Source of the DNA: Hydractinia symbiolongicarpus
Taxonomy: Eukaryota > Cnidaria > Hydrozoa > Anthoathecata > Hydractiniidae
Direction of reading: 5' to 3'
Assembly: GCF_029227915.1 (NCBI RefSeq)
Contig: NC_079875.1
Coordinates: forward strand, 744,001-808,000
DNA: 64,000 nucleotides
In this document: positions 51,578-63,639 of the stretch, piece after piece
Layout: each line of letters begins with the position of its first letter
Numbering within the stretch: the stretch's first letter is position 1
Translations under genes and position numbers: made by a program
The notes under the pieces: model-generated
The model's database searches: none
Told to the model about the DNA's origin: nothing
What the model saw: only the letters and a program-made list of their open reading frames with translations

Positions 51578-52517
51578 TATCGCCGGCAAACGAAAACCCG
51601 CCATTTCCCGTAAACCCCGGACTCGGCCCGTATAATCAAAAGTATAAAAAGAAAGTACCCAGGGAGTAAACTCATTTCCCGAACGATTTTTTAAATTATT
51701 TTTTCACCACTAAAACGCATGAGACTTGTAGTTTTCAAAAATGTTTTCATTTTTGATGAGACGCTGAATAAAAGAAGTTTAATCGCCGGCAAACGAAAAC
51801 CTGCAATTTCCCGTAAATCCCGGACTCGGCCCGAATAGTCAAAAGTATACAAAGATAGTACCCAGGGTGTAAACTCATTTCCAGAACGATTTTTTAAATT
51901 ATTATTTCACCACTAAAGCCCATGAGACTTGTAGTTTTTAAAAATGTTTTCATTTTTGATGAGACGCTGAATAAAAGAAGTTTAATCGCCGGCAAACGAA
52001 AACCTGCGATTTCCCGTAAATCCCGGACTCGGCCCGTATAGTCAAAAGTATACAAACAAAGTACCCAGGGTGTAAACTCATTTCCAAAACGATTTTTTAA
52101 ATTATTATTTCACCACTAAAGCCCATGAGACTTGTAGTTTTTAAAAATGTTTTCATTTTTGATGAGACGCTGAATAAAAGAAGTTTAATCGCCGGCAAAC
52201 GAAAACCCGCCATTTCCCGTAAACCCCGGACTCGGCCCGTATACTCAAAAGTATACAAAGAAAGTACCCAGGGAGTAAACTCATTTCCCGAACGATTTTT
52301 TAAATTATTTTTTCTCCACTAAAACGCATGAGACTTGTAGTTTTCAAAAATGTTTTCATTTTTGATGAGACACTGAATAAAAGAAGTTTAATCGCCGGCA
52401 AACGAAAACCCGCCATTTCCCGTAAATCCCGGGCTTGGCCTGTATAGTCAAAAGTATACAAAGAAAGTACCCAGGGAGAAAACTCATTTCCCGAACGATT
52501 TTTTATATTATTTTTTC

Positions 52518-53810
52518 ACCACTAAAACGCATGAGACTTGTAGTTTTCAAAAATGTTTTCATTTTTGATGAGACACTGAATAAAAGAAGTTTAATCGCCG
52601 GCAAACGAAAACCCGCCATTTCCCGTAAATCCCGGGCTTGGCCTGTATAGTCAAAAGTATACAAAGAAAGTACCCAGGGAGAAAACTCATTTCCCGAACG
52701 ATTTTTTATATTATTTTTTCACCACTAAAACGCATGAGACTTGTAGTTTTCAAAAATGTTTTCATTTTTGATGGGACGCTGAATAAAAGAAGTTTAATAG
52801 CCGGCAAACGAAAACCCGCGATTTCCCGTAAATCCCGGACTCGGCCCGTATAGTCAAAAGTATACAAACAAAGTACCCAGGGTGTAAACTCATTTCCCGA
52901 ACGATTTTTTAAATTATTATTTCACCACTAAAGCCCATGAGACTTGTAGTTTTCAAAAATGTTTTCATTTTTGAAGATACACTGAATAGAAGAAGTTTAA
53001 TCGCCGGCAAACGAAAACCCGCCATTTCCCGTAAATCCCGGGCTTGGCCCGTATAGTCAAAAGTATACAAAGAAAGTACCCATGGAGTAAACTCATTTCC
53101 CGAACGATTTTTTATATTATTTTTTCACCACTAAAACGCATGAGACTTGTAGTTTTCAAAAATGTTTTCATTTTTGATGAGACGCTGAATAAAAGAAGTT
53201 TAATCGCCGGTAAACGAAAACCCGCCATTTCCCGTAAACCCCGGACTCGGCCCGTATAGTCAAAAGTATACAAAGAAAGTACCCAGGCAGTAAACTCATT
53301 TCCCGAACGATTTTTTATATTATTTTTTCACCACTAAAACGCATGAGACTTGTAGTTTTCAAAAATGTTTTCATTTTTGATGAGACGCTGAATAAAAGAA
53401 GTTTTATCGCCGGCAAACGAAAACCCGCCATTTCCCGTAAACCCCGGACTCGGCCCGTATAATCAAAAGTATAAAAAGAAAGTACCCAGGAAGTAAACTC
53501 ATTTCCCGATCGATTTTTTAAATTATTTTTTCACCACTAAAACGCATGAGACTTGTAGTTTTCAAAAATGTTTTCATTTTTGATGAGACGCTGAATAAAA
53601 GAAGTTTAATCGCCGGCAAACGAAAACCTGCGATTTCTCGTAAATCCCGGACTCGGCCCGAATAGTCAAAAGTATACAAAGATAGTACCCAGGGTGTAAA
53701 CTCATTTCCAGAACGATTTTTTAAATTATTATTGCACCACTAAATCCCATGAGACTTGTAGTTTTTAAACATGTTTTCATTTTTGATGAGACGCTGAATA
53801 AAAGAAGTTT
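52518..53810 (+). repeat. 2233-bp-offset repeat, copy 2
   Basis: Partner of 50285-51577. It carries GGCCTGTATAG near 52641, which is also present one monomer earlier (near 52438). A single monomer (about 52435-52637) was therefore duplicated here as well. Confidence 0.78.
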
Positions 53811-53950
53811 AATCGCCGGCAAACGAAAACCCGCCATTTCCCGTAAATCCCGGGCTTGGCCCGTATAGTCAAAAGTATACAAAGAAAGTACCCATGGAGT
53901 AAACTCATTTCCCGAACGATTTTTTATATTATTTTTTCACCACTAAAACG
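52936..53950 (+). repeat. 1015-bp tandem duplication, copy 1 (5 monomers)
   Basis: The segment 52936-53989 matches 53951-55003, so identity is longer than the period and the copies abut. The unit holds the GAAGATACACTGAATAG monomer and the ATTGCACCAC monomer. The period is 1015 bp, dropping to 1014 bp after a one-base deletion in copy 2. Confidence 0.82.
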
Positions 53951-54964
53951 CATGAGACTTGTAGTTTTCAAAAATGTTTTCATTTTTGAAGATACACTGA
54001 ATAGAAGAAGTTTAATCGCCGGCAAACGAAAACCCGCCATTTCCCGTAAATCCCGGGCTTGGCCCGTATAGTCAAAAGTATACAAAGAAAGTACCCATGG
54101 AGTAAACTCATTTCCCGAACGATTTTTTATATTATTTTTTCACCACTAAAACGCATGAGACTTGTAGTTTTCAAAAATGTTTTCATTTTTGATGAGACGC
54201 TGAATAAAAGAAGTTTAATCGCCGGTAAACGAAAACCCGCCATTTCCCGTAAACCCCGGACTCGGCCCGTATAGTCAAAAGTATACAAAGAAAGTACCCA
54301 GGCAGTAAACTCATTTCCCGAACGATTTTTTATATTATTTTTTCACCACTAAAACGCATGAGACTTGTAGTTTTCAAAAATGTTTTCATTTTTGATGAGA
54401 CGCTGAATAAAAGAAGTTTTATCGCCGGCAAACGAAAACCCGCCATTTCCCGTAAACCCCGGACTCGGCCGTATAATCAAAAGTATAAAAAGAAAGTACC
54501 CAGGAAGTAAACTCATTTCCCGATCGATTTTTTAAATTATTTTTTCACCACTAAAACGCATGAGACTTGTAGTTTTCAAAAATGTTTTCATTTTTGATGA
54601 GACGCTGAATAAAAGAAGTTTAATCGCCGGCAAACGAAAACCTGCGATTTCTCGTAAATCCCGGACTCGGCCCGAATAGTCAAAAGTATACAAAGATAGT
54701 ACCCAGGGTGTAAACTCATTTCCTGAACGATTTTTTAAATTATTATTGCACCACTAAATCCCATGAGACTTGTAGTTTTTAAACATGTTTTCATTTTTGA
54801 TGAGACGCTGAATAAAAGAAGTTTAATCGCCGGCAAACGAAAACCCGCCATTTCCCGTAAATCCCGGGCTTGGCCCGTATAGTCAAAAGTATACAAAGAA
54901 AGTACCCATGGAGTAAACTCATTTCCCGAACGATTTTTTATATTATTTTTTCACCACTAAAACG
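53951..54964 (+). repeat. 1015-bp tandem duplication, copy 2
   Basis: Follows copy 1 directly. It has lost one C in GGCCGTATAATC near 54468 (GGCCCGTATAATC in copy 1) and has TTCCTGAACG near 54720 where copy 1 has TTCCAGAACG. Confidence 0.82.
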
Positions 54965-57900
54965 CATGAGACTTGTAGTTTTCAAAAATGTTTTCATTTT
55001 TGATGAGACGCTGAATAAAAGAAGTTTAATCGCCGGCAAACAAAAACCCGCCATTTCCCGTAAATCCCGGGCTTGGCCCGTATAGTCAAAAGTATACAAA
55101 GAAAGTACCCATGGAGTAAACTCATTTCCCGAACGATTTTTTATATTATTTTTTCACCACTAAAACGCATGAGACTTGTAGTTTTCAAAAATGTTTTCAT
55201 TTTTGATGAGACGCTGAATAAAAGAAGTTTAATCGCCGGCAAACGAAAACCTGCAATTTCCCGTAAATCCCGGACTCGGCCCGTATAGTCAAAAGTATAC
55301 AAACAAAGTACCCAGGGTGTAAACTCATTTCCAGAACGATTTTTTAAATTATTTTTTCTCCACTAAAACGCATGAGACTTGTAGTTTTCAAAAATGTTTT
55401 CATTTTTGATGAGACGCTGAATAAAAGAAGTTTAATCGCCGGCAAACGAAAACCTGCGATTTCCCGTAAATCCCGGACTCGGCCCGTATAGTCAAAAGTA
55501 TACAAACAAAGTACCCAGGGTGTAAACTCATTTCCAGAACGATTTTTTAAATTATTATTTCACCACTAAAGCCCATGAGACTTGTAGTTTTTAAAATGTT
55601 TTCATTTTTGATGAGACGCTGAATAAAAGAAGTTTAATCGCCGGCAAACGAAAACCTGCGATTTCCCGTAAATCCCGGACTCGGCCCGTATAGTCAAAAG
55701 TATACAAACAAAGTACCCAGGGTGTAAACTCATTTCCAGAACGATTTTTTAAATTATTATTTCACCACTAAAGCCCATGAGACTTGTAGTTTTTAAAAAT
55801 GTTTTCATTTTTGTTGAGACGCTGAATAAAAGAAGTTTAATCGCCGGCAAACGAAAACCCGCCATTTCCCGTAAACCCCGGACTCGGCCCGTATACTCAA
55901 AAGTATATAAAGAAAGTACCCAGGGAGTAAACGCATTTCCCGAACGATTTTTTAAATTATTTTTTCTCCAGTAAAACGCATGAGACTTGTAGTTTTCAAA
56001 AATGTTTTCATTTTTGATGAGACGCTGAATGAAAGAAGTTTAATCGCCGGCAAACGAAAACCTGCGATTTCCCGTAAATCCCGGACTCGGCCCGTATAGT
56101 CAAAAGTATACAAAGAAAGTACCCATGGAGTAAACTCATTTCCCGAACGATTTTTTATATTATTTTTTCACCACTAAAACGCATGAGACTTGTAGTTTTC
56201 AAAAATGTTTTCATTTTTGATGAGACGCTGAATAAAAGAAGTTTAATCGCCGGTAAACGAAAACCCGCCATTTCCCGTAAACCCCGGACTCGGCTCGTAT
56301 ACTCAAAAGTATATAAAGAAAGTACCCAGGGAGTAAACTCATTTCCCGAACGATTTTTTATATTATTTTTTCACCACTAAAACGCATGAGACTTGTAGTT
56401 TTCAAAAATGTTTTCATTTTTGATGAGACGCTGAATAAAAGAAGTTTTATCGCCGGCAAACGAAAACCTGCAATTTCCCGTAAATCCCGGACTCGGCCCG
56501 AATAGTCAAAAGTATACAAAGATAGTACCCAGGGTGTAAACTCACTTCCAGAACGATTTTTTAAATTATTATTTCACCACTAAAGCCTATGAGACTTGTA
56601 GTTTTTAAACATGTTTTCATTTTTGATGAGACGCTGAATAAAAGAAGTTTAATCGCCGGGAAACGAAAACCCGCGACTTCCCGTAAATCCCGGACTCGGC
56701 CCGTATAGTCAAAAGTATACAAAGAAAGTACCCAGGGAGTAAACTCATTTCCAGAACGATTTTTTATATTATTTTTTCACCACTAAAACGCATGAGACTT
56801 GTAGTTTTCAAAAATGTTTTCATTTTTGATGAGACGCTGAATAAAAGAAGTTTAATCGCCGGCAAACGAAAACCCGCCATTTCCCGTAAATCCCGGGCTT
56901 TGGCCGCTGTCAAAAGTATACAAAGAAAGTACCCATGGAGTAAACTCATTTCCCGAACGATTTTTTATATTATTTTTTCACCACTAAAACGCATGAGACT
57001 TGTAGTTTTCAAAAATGTTTTCATTTTTGATGAGACGCTGAATAAAAGAAGTTTAATCGCCGGCAAACGAAAACCCGCCATTTCCCGTAAACCCCGACTT
57101 GGCCCGTATACTCAAAAGTATACAAAGAAAGTACCCAGGGAGTAAACTCATTTCCCGAACGATTTTTTAAATTATTTTTTCTCCACTAAAACGCATGAGA
57201 CTTGTAGTTTTCAAAAATGTTTTCATTTTTGATGAGACGCTGAATAAAAGAAGTTTAATCGCCGGCAAACGAAAACCTGCGATTTCCCGTAAATCCCGGA
57301 CTCGGCCCGTATAGTCAAAAGTATACAAACAAAGTACCCAGGGTGTAAACTCATTTCCAGAACGATTTTTTAAATTATTATTTCACCACTAAAGCCCATG
57401 AGACTTGTAGTTTTTAAAAATGTTTTCATTTTTGATGAGACGCTGAATAAAAGAAGTTTAATTGCCGGCAAACAAAAACCTGCGATTTCCCGTAAATCCC
57501 GGACTCGGCCCGTATAGTCAAAAGTATACAAAGAAAGTACCATGTGAGTAAACTCATTTCCAAAACGATTTTTTAAATTATTTTTTCACCACTAAAACGC
57601 ATGAGACTTGTAGTTTTCAAAAATGTTTTCATTTTTGATGAGACGCTGAATAAAAGAAGTTTAATCGCCGGCAAACGAAAACCTGCGATTTCCCGTAAAT
57701 CCCGGACTCGGCCCGTATAGTCAAAAGTATACAAACAAAGTACCCAGGGTGTAAATTCATTTCCAGAACGATTTTTTAAATTATTATTTCACCACTAAAG
57801 CCCATGAGACTTGTAGTTTTTAAAAAGGTTTTCATTTTTGATGAGACGCTGAATAAAAGAAGTTTAATCGCCGGCAAACGAAAACCTGCGATTTCCCGTA

Positions 57901-58201
57901 AATCCCGGACTCGGCCCGTATAGTCAAAAGTATACAAACAAAGTACCCAGGGTGTAAACTCATTTCCAGAACGATTTTTTAAATTATTATTTCACCACTA
58001 AAGCCCATGAGACTTGTAGTTTTTAAAAATGTTTTCATTTTTGTTGAGACGCTGAATAAAAGAAGTTTAATCGCCGGCAAACGAAAACCCGCCATTTCCC
58101 GTAAACCCCGGACTCGGCCCGTATACTGAAAAGTATATAAAGAAAGTATCCAGGGAGTAAACGCATTTCCCGAACGATTTTTTAAATTATTTTTTCTCCA
58201 G
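54958..58201 (+). repeat. 3244-bp tandem duplication, copy 1 (16 monomers)
   Basis: The segment 54958-58259 matches 58202-61503 with an offset of 3244 bp (16 monomers minus four bases). The left edge is C 54957 versus G 58201; the right edge is A 58260 versus G 61504. Shared indels account for the missing bases: TTTTTAAAATG near 55590, the altered core GGGCTTTGGCCGCTGTC near 56893, and AACCCCGACTTGG near 57090. I noticed no substitution between the copies. Confidence 0.92.
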
Positions 58202-61200
58202 TAAAACGCATGAGACTTGTAGTTTTCAAAAATGTTTTCATTTTTGATGAGACGCTGAATAAAAGAAGTTTAATCGCCGGCAAACAAAAACCCGCCATTT
58301 CCCGTAAATCCCGGGCTTGGCCCGTATAGTCAAAAGTATACAAAGAAAGTACCCATGGAGTAAACTCATTTCCCGAACGATTTTTTATATTATTTTTTCA
58401 CCACTAAAACGCATGAGACTTGTAGTTTTCAAAAATGTTTTCATTTTTGATGAGACGCTGAATAAAAGAAGTTTAATCGCCGGCAAACGAAAACCTGCAA
58501 TTTCCCGTAAATCCCGGACTCGGCCCGTATAGTCAAAAGTATACAAACAAAGTACCCAGGGTGTAAACTCATTTCCAGAACGATTTTTTAAATTATTTTT
58601 TCTCCACTAAAACGCATGAGACTTGTAGTTTTCAAAAATGTTTTCATTTTTGATGAGACGCTGAATAAAAGAAGTTTAATCGCCGGCAAACGAAAACCTG
58701 CGATTTCCCGTAAATCCCGGACTCGGCCCGTATAGTCAAAAGTATACAAACAAAGTACCCAGGGTGTAAACTCATTTCCAGAACGATTTTTTAAATTATT
58801 ATTTCACCACTAAAGCCCATGAGACTTGTAGTTTTTAAAATGTTTTCATTTTTGATGAGACGCTGAATAAAAGAAGTTTAATCGCCGGCAAACGAAAACC
58901 TGCGATTTCCCGTAAATCCCGGACTCGGCCCGTATAGTCAAAAGTATACAAACAAAGTACCCAGGGTGTAAACTCATTTCCAGAACGATTTTTTAAATTA
59001 TTATTTCACCACTAAAGCCCATGAGACTTGTAGTTTTTAAAAATGTTTTCATTTTTGTTGAGACGCTGAATAAAAGAAGTTTAATCGCCGGCAAACGAAA
59101 ACCCGCCATTTCCCGTAAACCCCGGACTCGGCCCGTATACTCAAAAGTATATAAAGAAAGTACCCAGGGAGTAAACGCATTTCCCGAACGATTTTTTAAA
59201 TTATTTTTTCTCCAGTAAAACGCATGAGACTTGTAGTTTTCAAAAATGTTTTCATTTTTGATGAGACGCTGAATGAAAGAAGTTTAATCGCCGGCAAACG
59301 AAAACCTGCGATTTCCCGTAAATCCCGGACTCGGCCCGTATAGTCAAAAGTATACAAAGAAAGTACCCATGGAGTAAACTCATTTCCCGAACGATTTTTT
59401 ATATTATTTTTTCACCACTAAAACGCATGAGACTTGTAGTTTTCAAAAATGTTTTCATTTTTGATGAGACGCTGAATAAAAGAAGTTTAATCGCCGGTAA
59501 ACGAAAACCCGCCATTTCCCGTAAACCCCGGACTCGGCTCGTATACTCAAAAGTATATAAAGAAAGTACCCAGGGAGTAAACTCATTTCCCGAACGATTT
59601 TTTATATTATTTTTTCACCACTAAAACGCATGAGACTTGTAGTTTTCAAAAATGTTTTCATTTTTGATGAGACGCTGAATAAAAGAAGTTTTATCGCCGG
59701 CAAACGAAAACCTGCAATTTCCCGTAAATCCCGGACTCGGCCCGAATAGTCAAAAGTATACAAAGATAGTACCCAGGGTGTAAACTCACTTCCAGAACGA
59801 TTTTTTAAATTATTATTTCACCACTAAAGCCTATGAGACTTGTAGTTTTTAAACATGTTTTCATTTTTGATGAGACGCTGAATAAAAGAAGTTTAATCGC
59901 CGGGAAACGAAAACCCGCGACTTCCCGTAAATCCCGGACTCGGCCCGTATAGTCAAAAGTATACAAAGAAAGTACCCAGGGAGTAAACTCATTTCCAGAA
60001 CGATTTTTTATATTATTTTTTCACCACTAAAACGCATGAGACTTGTAGTTTTCAAAAATGTTTTCATTTTTGATGAGACGCTGAATAAAAGAAGTTTAAT
60101 CGCCGGCAAACGAAAACCCGCCATTTCCCGTAAATCCCGGGCTTTGGCCGCTGTCAAAAGTATACAAAGAAAGTACCCATGGAGTAAACTCATTTCCCGA
60201 ACGATTTTTTATATTATTTTTTCACCACTAAAACGCATGAGACTTGTAGTTTTCAAAAATGTTTTCATTTTTGATGAGACGCTGAATAAAAGAAGTTTAA
60301 TCGCCGGCAAACGAAAACCCGCCATTTCCCGTAAACCCCGACTTGGCCCGTATACTCAAAAGTATACAAAGAAAGTACCCAGGGAGTAAACTCATTTCCC
60401 GAACGATTTTTTAAATTATTTTTTCTCCACTAAAACGCATGAGACTTGTAGTTTTCAAAAATGTTTTCATTTTTGATGAGACGCTGAATAAAAGAAGTTT
60501 AATCGCCGGCAAACGAAAACCTGCGATTTCCCGTAAATCCCGGACTCGGCCCGTATAGTCAAAAGTATACAAACAAAGTACCCAGGGTGTAAACTCATTT
60601 CCAGAACGATTTTTTAAATTATTATTTCACCACTAAAGCCCATGAGACTTGTAGTTTTTAAAAATGTTTTCATTTTTGATGAGACGCTGAATAAAAGAAG
60701 TTTAATTGCCGGCAAACAAAAACCTGCGATTTCCCGTAAATCCCGGACTCGGCCCGTATAGTCAAAAGTATACAAAGAAAGTACCATGTGAGTAAACTCA
60801 TTTCCAAAACGATTTTTTAAATTATTTTTTCACCACTAAAACGCATGAGACTTGTAGTTTTCAAAAATGTTTTCATTTTTGATGAGACGCTGAATAAAAG
60901 AAGTTTAATCGCCGGCAAACGAAAACCTGCGATTTCCCGTAAATCCCGGACTCGGCCCGTATAGTCAAAAGTATACAAACAAAGTACCCAGGGTGTAAAT
61001 TCATTTCCAGAACGATTTTTTAAATTATTATTTCACCACTAAAGCCCATGAGACTTGTAGTTTTTAAAAAGGTTTTCATTTTTGATGAGACGCTGAATAA
61101 AAGAAGTTTAATCGCCGGCAAACGAAAACCTGCGATTTCCCGTAAATCCCGGACTCGGCCCGTATAGTCAAAAGTATACAAACAAAGTACCCAGGGTGTA

Positions 61201-61445
61201 AACTCATTTCCAGAACGATTTTTTAAATTATTATTTCACCACTAAAGCCCATGAGACTTGTAGTTTTTAAAAATGTTTTCATTTTTGTTGAGACGCTGAA
61301 TAAAAGAAGTTTAATCGCCGGCAAACGAAAACCCGCCATTTCCCGTAAACCCCGGACTCGGCCCGTATACTGAAAAGTATATAAAGAAAGTATCCAGGGA
61401 GTAAACGCATTTCCCGAACGATTTTTTAAATTATTTTTTCTCCAG
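58202..61445 (+). repeat. 3244-bp tandem duplication, copy 2
   Basis: Begins at the base after copy 1 ends, with 58 bp of continued identity past the unit (to 61503). All rare marks recur: the one-base deletion at about 58834, the altered core near 60137, and the CTCCAGTAAAACGC tail near 59209 and 61440. Confidence 0.92.
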
Positions 61446-62220
61446 TAAAACGCATGAGACTTGTAGTTTTCAAAAATGTTTTCATTTTTGATGAGACGCT
61501 GAATGAAAGAAGTTTAATCGCCGGCAAACGAAAACCTGCGATTTCTCGTAAATCCCGGACTCGGCCCGTATAGTCAAAAGTATACAAAGAAAGTACCCAG
61601 GGTGTAAAGTCATTTCCCGAACGATTTTTTAAATTATTATTTCACCACTAAAGCCCATGAGACTTGTAGTTTTCAAAAATGTTTTCATTTTTGAAGATAC
61701 ACTGAATAAAAGAAGTTTAATCGCCGGCAAACGAAAACCCGCCATTTCCCGTAAATCCCGGGCTTGGCCCGTATAGTCAAAAGTATACAAAGAAAGTACC
61801 CATGGAGTAAACTCATTTCCCGAACGATTTTTTATATTATTTTTTCACCACTAAAACGCATGAGACTTGTAGTTTTCAAAAATGTTTTCATTTTTGATGA
61901 GACGCTGAATAAAAGAAGTTTAATCCCTGGCAAACGAAAACCCGCCATTTCCCGTAAAGCCCGGACTCGGCCCGTATACTCAAAAGTATACAAAGAAAGT
62001 ACCCAGGGAGTAAACTCATTTCCCGAACGATTTTTTAAATTATTTTTTCTCCACTAAAACGCATGAGACTTGTAGTTTTCAAAAATGTTTTCATTTTTGA
62101 TGAGACGCTAAATAAAAGAAGTTTAATCGCCGGCAAACGAAAACCTGCGATTTCCCGTAAATTCCGGACTCGGCCCGTATAGTTAAAAGTATACAAACAA
62201 AGTACCCAGGGTGTAAACTC

Positions 62221-63639
62221 ATTTCCAAAACGATTTTTTAAATTATTATTTCACCACTAAAGCCCATGAGACTTGTAGTTTTCAAAAATGTTTTCATTTT
62301 TGAAGATACACTGAATAAAAGAAGTTTAATCGCCGGCAAACGAAATCCCGCCATTTCCCGTAAACCCCGGACTCGGCCCGTATACTCAAAAGTATACAAA
62401 GAAAGTACCCAGGGAGTAAACTCATTTCCCGAACGATTTTTTAAATTATTTTTTCTCCACTAAAACGCATGAGACTTGTAGTTTTCAAAAATGTTTTCAT
62501 TTTTGATGAGACGCTGAATAAAAGAAGTTTAATCGCCGGTAAACGAAAACTCGCCATTTCCCGTAAACCCCGGACTCGGCCCGTATAGTCAAAAGTATAC
62601 AAAGAAAGTACCCAGGGAGTAAACTCATTTCCCGAACGATTTTTTATATTATTTTTTCACCACTAAAACGCATGAGACTTGTAGTTTTCAAAAATGTTTT
62701 CATTTTTGATGAGACGCTGAATAAAAGAAGTTTTATCGCCGGCAAACGAAAACCTGCGATTTCCCGTAAATCCCGGACTCGGCCCGAATAGTCAAAAGTA
62801 TACAAAGATAGTACCCAGGGTGTAAACTCATTTCCAGAACGATTTTTTAAATTATTATTTCACCACTAAAGCCCATGAGACTTGTAGTTTTTAAACATGT
62901 TTTCATTTTTGATGAGACGCTGAATAAAAGAAGTTTAATCGCCGGGAAACCAAAACCCGCGACTTCCCGTAAATCCCGGACTCGGCCCGTATAGTCAAAA
63001 GTATACAAAGAAAGTACCCAGGGAGTAAACTCATTTCCAGAACGATTTTTTATATTATTCTTTCACCACTAAAACGCATGAGACTTGTAGTTTTCAAAAA
63101 TGTTTTCATTTTTGATGAGACGCTGAATAAAAGAAGTTTAATCGCCGGCAAACGAAAACCCGCCATTTCCCGTAAATCCCGGGCTTGGCCCGGATAGTCA
63201 AAAGTATACAAAGAAAGTACCCATGGAGTAAACTCATTTCCCGAACGATTTTTTATATTATTTTTACCACTAAAACGCATGAGACTTGTAGTTTTCAAAA
63301 ATGTTTTCATTTTTGATGAGACGCTGAATAAAAGAAGTTTAATCGCCGGCAAACGAAAACCTGCAATTTCCCGTAAATCCCGGACTCGGCCCGTATAGTC
63401 AAAAGTATACAAACAAAGTACCCAGGGTGTAAACTCATTTCCAGAACGATTTTTTAAATTATTATTTCACCACTAAAGCCCATGAGACTTGTAGTTTTTA
63501 AAAATGTTTTCATTTTTGATGAGACGCTGAATAAAAGAAGTTTAATCCCTGGCAAACGAAAACCCGCCATTTCCCGTAAACCCTGGACTCGGCCCGTATA
63601 CTCAAAAGTATACAAAGAAAGTACCCAGGGAGTAAACTT
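62221..63639 (+). repeat. 1419-bp tandem duplication, copy 1 (7 monomers)
   Basis: From 62221 the sequence matches 63640 onward with an offset of 1419 bp (seven monomers minus two bases). The left edge is C 62220 versus T 63639. The missing two bases are in the tail near 63262 (TTATTTTTACCAC), which makes a 201-bp monomer. Shared marks include GAAATCCCGCC near 62343 and GGTAAACGAAAACTCGCC near 62538. Confidence 0.82.
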
